The position numbers and the translations under genes are program-made. A stretch of 8,133 bases of DNA. It comes from Candidatus Latescibacterota bacterium (GTDB lineage: Bacteria; Latescibacterota; UBA2968; UBA8231). Numbering within the stretch: position 1 is the stretch's first letter; each line of letters opens with the position of its first letter. The notes under the pieces were generated by a model, which was given only the letters and a program-made list of their open reading frames with translations, searched no databases and was not told the DNA's origin. The DNA is taken from NCBI GenBank assembly GCA_022827165.1, contig JAJDTN010000047.1:1-8133 (forward strand), read 5' to 3'. Shown piece after piece: positions 5,460 through 8,133 of this stretch.

Positions 5460-6545
5460 TCACCCCTCCCCGAACAACTCCAGCTGATCCTCCCCCTGCT
5501 GGCGGAACCGGTGCACGGCCAGCTCGTGCCCGCCCCGGTCCAGCCCGTGGCGCCGCTTGGCGATCTCGAAGAACCGCGCCACCAGCCGCGCCAGCTCCCC
5601 CTCGCCCCGCATGCGGGTGCCATATCGCGCGTCCGAGAGCTGGCCGCCCCGCACCGCCTCGAGCCGGTGCACCACCTTGTCCGCGCGGTCGGGGTAGTTC
5701 CGCTGCAGCCAGTCCAGGAACAGGGGCCGCACGGCCCCGGGCAGGCGCACCAGGATGTAGTTGGCCCAGCGCGCCCCCCTCGCCGACGCCGCCTCGAGGA
5801 TGGCGGGGATTTCCGAGTCGTTGAGCCCCGGGATCAGGGGCGCCACGTTGACCCCCGCCGGCACCCCCGCCCCGGAGAGCTGCTCCAGCGCCTGCAGGCG
5901 CCGCTCCGGCCGCGAGGTGCGCGGCTCCATGGCCGCCGTCAGCCGGCGGTCGAGGCTGGTGATCGACAGGGTCACGTGCACCAGGTCGAGGGCCGCCATT
6001 TCCCCCAGGATGTCGAGGTCGCGCGTGACCAGGTGGTTCTTGGTGATCAGGCTCACGGGGTTGCGGAACTTGAGGAACACCTCCAGGCACCGCCGCGTGA
6101 GCTGCAGCCGCCGCTCCACCGGCTGGTAGCAGTCGGTGTTGCCCGACAGGGCCACCACCTGCGGCTGCCACGACCTCTTGCGCAGGGCCGCCTCCAGCAG
6201 CTCCGGGGCCTGCTCCTTGACCAGGATCTTCGTCTCGAAATCGAGCCCCGCCGAGAACCCCAGGTACTCGTGGCTGGGCCGGGCATAGCAGTAGACGCAG
6301 CCGTGCTCGCAGCCGCGGTAGGGGTTCAGGCTGAAGCGGAAGCCGACGTCCGGCGAGTCGTTCTCGGCCAGGATCGAGCGGCTGGCGTCGACCAGGTACT
6401 GGGTGGCGACCCGCTCCTCGAAGCCCTCCTCCCCGGGCTCGGCCGGGTCGGGCTCCAGGTGCAGGGGCTCGAAGCGGTTGGGGGTGTTGAAGCCGGCGGC
6501 GCGGCCCCTCCTGGCGGGAGGCCGGGGGGCGGTGGGGTCGGGCAT
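5460..6545 (-). CDS. PA0069-family radical SAM protein (SplB-like)
   Basis: A 361-residue protein. NPYRGCEHGCVYCYARPSHE (74-93) supplies the radical SAM CX3CX2C cluster ligands C79, C83 and C86, which would bind a [4Fe-4S] cluster and S-adenosylmethionine. The N-terminal GRAAGFNTPNRFE (14-26), the SGNTDCYQPVERR stretch (134-146), SLITKNHLVTRD (165-176) and APLIPGLND (235-243) are typical of the PA0069/Rv2578c group, related to spore photoproduct lyase. The reaction of this group is not established. The C-terminus ends in QLELFGEG, resembling a beta-clamp-binding QLxLF motif. ATG 6545 is chosen because it places the family's N-terminal motif at the expected distance and lies about 40 bases after a good promoter. 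There is no clear Shine-Dalgarno. It appears to be a single-gene unit, unrelated to the cluster beyond it. Confidence 0.93.
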   Translation of the reverse strand: MPDPTAPRPPARRGRAAGFNTPNRFEPLHLEPDPAEPGEEGFEERVATQYLVDASRSILAENDSPDVGFRFSLNPYRGCEHGCVYCYARPSHEYLGFSAGLDFETKILVKEQAPELLEAALRKRSWQPQVVALSGNTDCYQPVERRLQLTRRCLEVFLKFRNPVSLITKNHLVTRDLDILGEMAALDLVHVTLSITSLDRRLTAAMEPRTSRPERRLQALEQLSGAGVPAGVNVAPLIPGLNDSEIPAILEAASARGARWANYILVRLPGAVRPLFLDWLQRNYPDRADKVVHRLEAVRGGQLSDARYGTRMRGEGELARLVARFFEIAKRRHGLDRGGHELAVHRFRQQGEDQLELFGEG

Positions 6546-6590
6546 GGGGGGCTGTCTTTGGCGCGGGTGCCGGAGGGTGAATAAATGTTC

Positions 6591-6619
6591 AGTATAGGTG
6601 GGTGGACGATCGGGAGCAA
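6591..6619 (-). promoter_or_regulatory. Housekeeping-type -35/-10 promoter for the radical SAM gene
   Basis: Minus strand: TTGCTC (6619-6614), a 17-base spacer, then TATACT (6596-6591), which matches the -10 consensus at 5 of 6 positions. The -35 matches at only 3 of 6. The site is in a local AT-rich patch between the secreted-protein gene and the radical SAM gene. It would give a leader of about 40 bases. Confidence 0.5.
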
Positions 6620-6637
6620 GCGGGGGCGGGGCATGGC

Positions 6638-7570
6638 TCAGGGACGCACCCGGAGGGCGGCCTTGATGCGCCCCCAGGAGGACGGCTCCACGGCGGAGAC
6701 GTCGTCGTAGCGGGAGGGGTCTTCCCCGGCGCCGACGAGCAAACCGTTGGAGAAGAGATCCGCCTTGATCATCACCTGCCAATTGCCAGATAGCGAAATT
6801 GATACACGCGCGGGCCCTCCCCAAGCCACAGCATCGTTGTCCCACATTGAGATCGAAAACCCGATGACCTTGCCGGGGTAGAGTTCGGAGGGCGTGGACG
6901 CCTCCTCGTCGTTGTAGATGAGGTCGTCAAAGGGGGTCAACATGAACTCGGTAACCGTCGTCGCAGGGCTCTCGCCCATGACCCCGCCGCCGGCTGCGGC
7001 ATACGGCGCCCGGATCACCCAGTCACTGGCGCCGTCGTAGTCCAGGATGTCGCCGCCGCCGGGCGCCTCGGCGATCGCCATCCACCGCTGCGCCTGCCGG
7101 TGGTTCCACAGGACTTGCTCGTCCGTGCATTCCTCGCAGTTGATCCCGAGCAGCTGGCCGTAGATCCCGCCGGTGTGGTCGCCGTCGACCATGAAGGCGA
7201 TACTGGAGTCCCAGCCCACCATCTCGTGGAGGCCGGCCCCGTCGTACTTGTTGAGGTAGAGATCATCGAAGCGCTCCATGGCGACCCAGAGGGTTCCGCT
7301 GCCCTGGTGCCAGGCGAGCCAGATGCGGAAGTCCACGTCCGACAGATCGTAGGCACCGAACAGCCAGAAAAAGTCGATGGCCGTCAGCGAGGGCTCGCCG
7401 ACGACCTCGATCCAGTCCTCGACGCTGCCATCGGTCAGGTCGATGTGGTCCAAGTCCTCGTCGCGGAGCTCAAGGAAGGGGTAGATCTCATCGCCGACGT
7501 GGCCATAGGTGCCGGGAGCGAGGGCCAGGATCGGGCCTAAGGTCAGGAGGGATACGAGGCAGGTGCGCAT
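6638..7570 (-). CDS. Secreted protein with CBM9/DOMON-like start and conserved C-terminal block
   Basis: A 310-residue protein of unrecognised specific function. Residues 1-23 form a signal peptide: MRTC, a hydrophobic core LVSLLTLGPILALAP, and a likely cut after TYG. It is therefore exported. The next part, DGSVEDWIEVVGEP (48-60), DLSDVDFRIWLAWHQ (75-89) and LWVAMERFDDLY (94-105), follows the pattern of CBM9-like/DOMON sugar- or haem-binding sandwiches. VDGDHTGG (128-135) is acidic and could bind a cation, and NCEEC (144-148) offers a Cys pair. The end, GLLVGAGEDPSRYDDVSAVE and SSWGRIKAAL (296-306), is almost identical to the neighbouring gene's end. ATG 7570 has AAGGAA five bases upstream. 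It follows its paralogue by 47 bases, so the pair is probably co-transcribed. Binding of a polysaccharide or a surface role is inferred. Confidence 0.85.
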   Translation of the reverse strand: MRTCLVSLLTLGPILALAPGTYGHVGDEIYPFLELRDEDLDHIDLTDGSVEDWIEVVGEPSLTAIDFFWLFGAYDLSDVDFRIWLAWHQGSGTLWVAMERFDDLYLNKYDGAGLHEMVGWDSSIAFMVDGDHTGGIYGQLLGINCEECTDEQVLWNHRQAQRWMAIAEAPGGGDILDYDGASDWVIRAPYAAAGGGVMGESPATTVTEFMLTPFDDLIYNDEEASTPSELYPGKVIGFSISMWDNDAVAWGGPARVSISLSGNWQVMIKADLFSNGLLVGAGEDPSRYDDVSAVEPSSWGRIKAALRVRP

Positions 7571-7617
7571 GGTGCTTCCTTGCGGCTGCTCCTCAGGAAG
7601 AGCGGCTCTCTACGAGG

Positions 7618-8133
7618 CTACTCGAGGGCGGCCTTGATCCGCCCCCAGGAGGCCGGTTCCACGGCGGAAACGTCGTCGCCGCGGGAGGGGTCTTCGCCGG
7701 CGCCGACGAGCAGGCCGTCGACGAAGAGATCGGCGAAGCGGGTGGCCGCCCCCCTGTCGCCGAGCAATTGAAGGTCGGCCGGCCCCAATCCGTCGGGGTA
7801 CTCGGTGGCGTCGTTGTCGATCGTATGGATGGTGAAGCCGATGACCTTCCCCGGATACAGTATCGAGGCTTTGGAAGCGGCCTCGTCGTCGTAGACGAGG
7901 TCGTCGAAGGGAGTCACCTTCAGTTCGGTGACCGTCGTGACGGGGGTGACGCCGAGCACTCTGCCGCCGGCGGCGGCGTACGGCTCCCTCACGGCCCACT
8001 CGCTGGCGCCGTCATAGGCCACCTGCCGGGCCCCCTCCGCCGCCTCGGCGATCGCCATCCAGTGCTGGGCCTGGCGGTTGTTCTGGAGCTTGGTTTCCTC
8101 TTCAAAGGCCAGGTACTGTCCGCCGGAGTGATC
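7618..8133 (-). CDS. Tandem paralogue of the secreted protein, 5' end outside window
   Basis: The last 171 residues of a gene starting beyond the right edge. It aligns from DHSGGQY at the window edge with DHTGGIY of the neighbouring protein, then shares NRQAQ.WMAIAEA, YDGAS.W..R.PYAAAGG, TPFDDL.Y..EAS, LYPGKVIGF and GLLVGAGEDPSR.DDVSAVE. By eye well over half the aligned residues are identical. It lacks the NCEEC pair and a short insertion of its neighbour, and ends at AALE. An internal ATG at 8058 is not the start, since homology continues upstream to the edge. It is presumably exported like its neighbour, but the signal peptide region is not visible. Confidence 0.85.
   Translation of the reverse strand, partial: DHSGGQYLAFEEETKLQNNRQAQHWMAIAEAAEGARQVAYDGASEWAVREPYAAAGGRVLGVTPVTTVTELKVTPFDDLVYDDEAASKASILYPGKVIGFTIHTIDNDATEYPDGLGPADLQLLGDRGAATRFADLFVDGLLVGAGEDPSRGDDVSAVEPASWGRIKAALE

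Noticed and set aside
5597..5640. Another TGGCAC sequence (minus strand) as a third sigma-54 site
   Set aside because: The -12 element is missing at the required spacing and it lies inside the radical SAM coding region. The TGGCAC at 2088-2083 fails for the same spacing reason.
7571..7617. Possible terminator between the tandem paralogues
   Set aside because: Only a 4-base stem (AGAG/CTCT) is visible and no T run follows, so read-through between the two genes is more likely.

Overview
The window is GC-rich DNA in which every gene I can support lies on the minus strand, so transcription runs from high to low coordinates. No ribosomal or other phylogenetic marker is present. The strong GC bias in third codon positions, the PA0069-type radical SAM protein, the BtrH-like enzyme and two sigma-54-like promoters fit a high-GC Gram-negative-type bacterium from a poorly cultured phylum. 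I cannot name the lineage.

Right part (8133 to 6638): two tandem paralogous genes for proteins with a conserved C-terminal block. The first is cut by the window edge. The second is complete, with a signal peptide and a CBM9/DOMON-like start. Middle (6545 to 5460): a stand-alone PA0069-family radical SAM protein behind a recognisable housekeeping-type promoter.

Left part (about 5421 to 1): a compact accessory cluster. In transcription order it holds a GT4 glycosyltransferase broken by a 1-base frameshift, a small jelly-roll protein, a BtrH-like cysteine acyltransferase/peptidase-fold protein (joined to the previous gene by a GTGA overlap), a second intact GT4 glycosyltransferase, and a TPR protein running off the left edge. 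This looks like a glycoconjugate or small-molecule assembly pathway: two sugar transferases, a sugar-binding-like fold and an acyl or peptidyl transfer enzyme. The product is unknown.

The most striking feature is a regulatory module of about 137 bases present twice, once before each glycosyltransferase unit (2115-1979 and 5421-5284). Both copies hold an identical 19-base core resembling a -24/-12 sigma-54 promoter. Both also have a conserved block 44 bases upstream of the core and an array of GGTGTCAC/CACCGG-type blocks about 78 to 119 bases upstream, with spacing kept to within 1 base. This implies one enhancer-binding activator controls both halves of the cluster. The truncated TPR gene at the end of the cluster is a candidate for that activator, but its decisive part lies outside the window.
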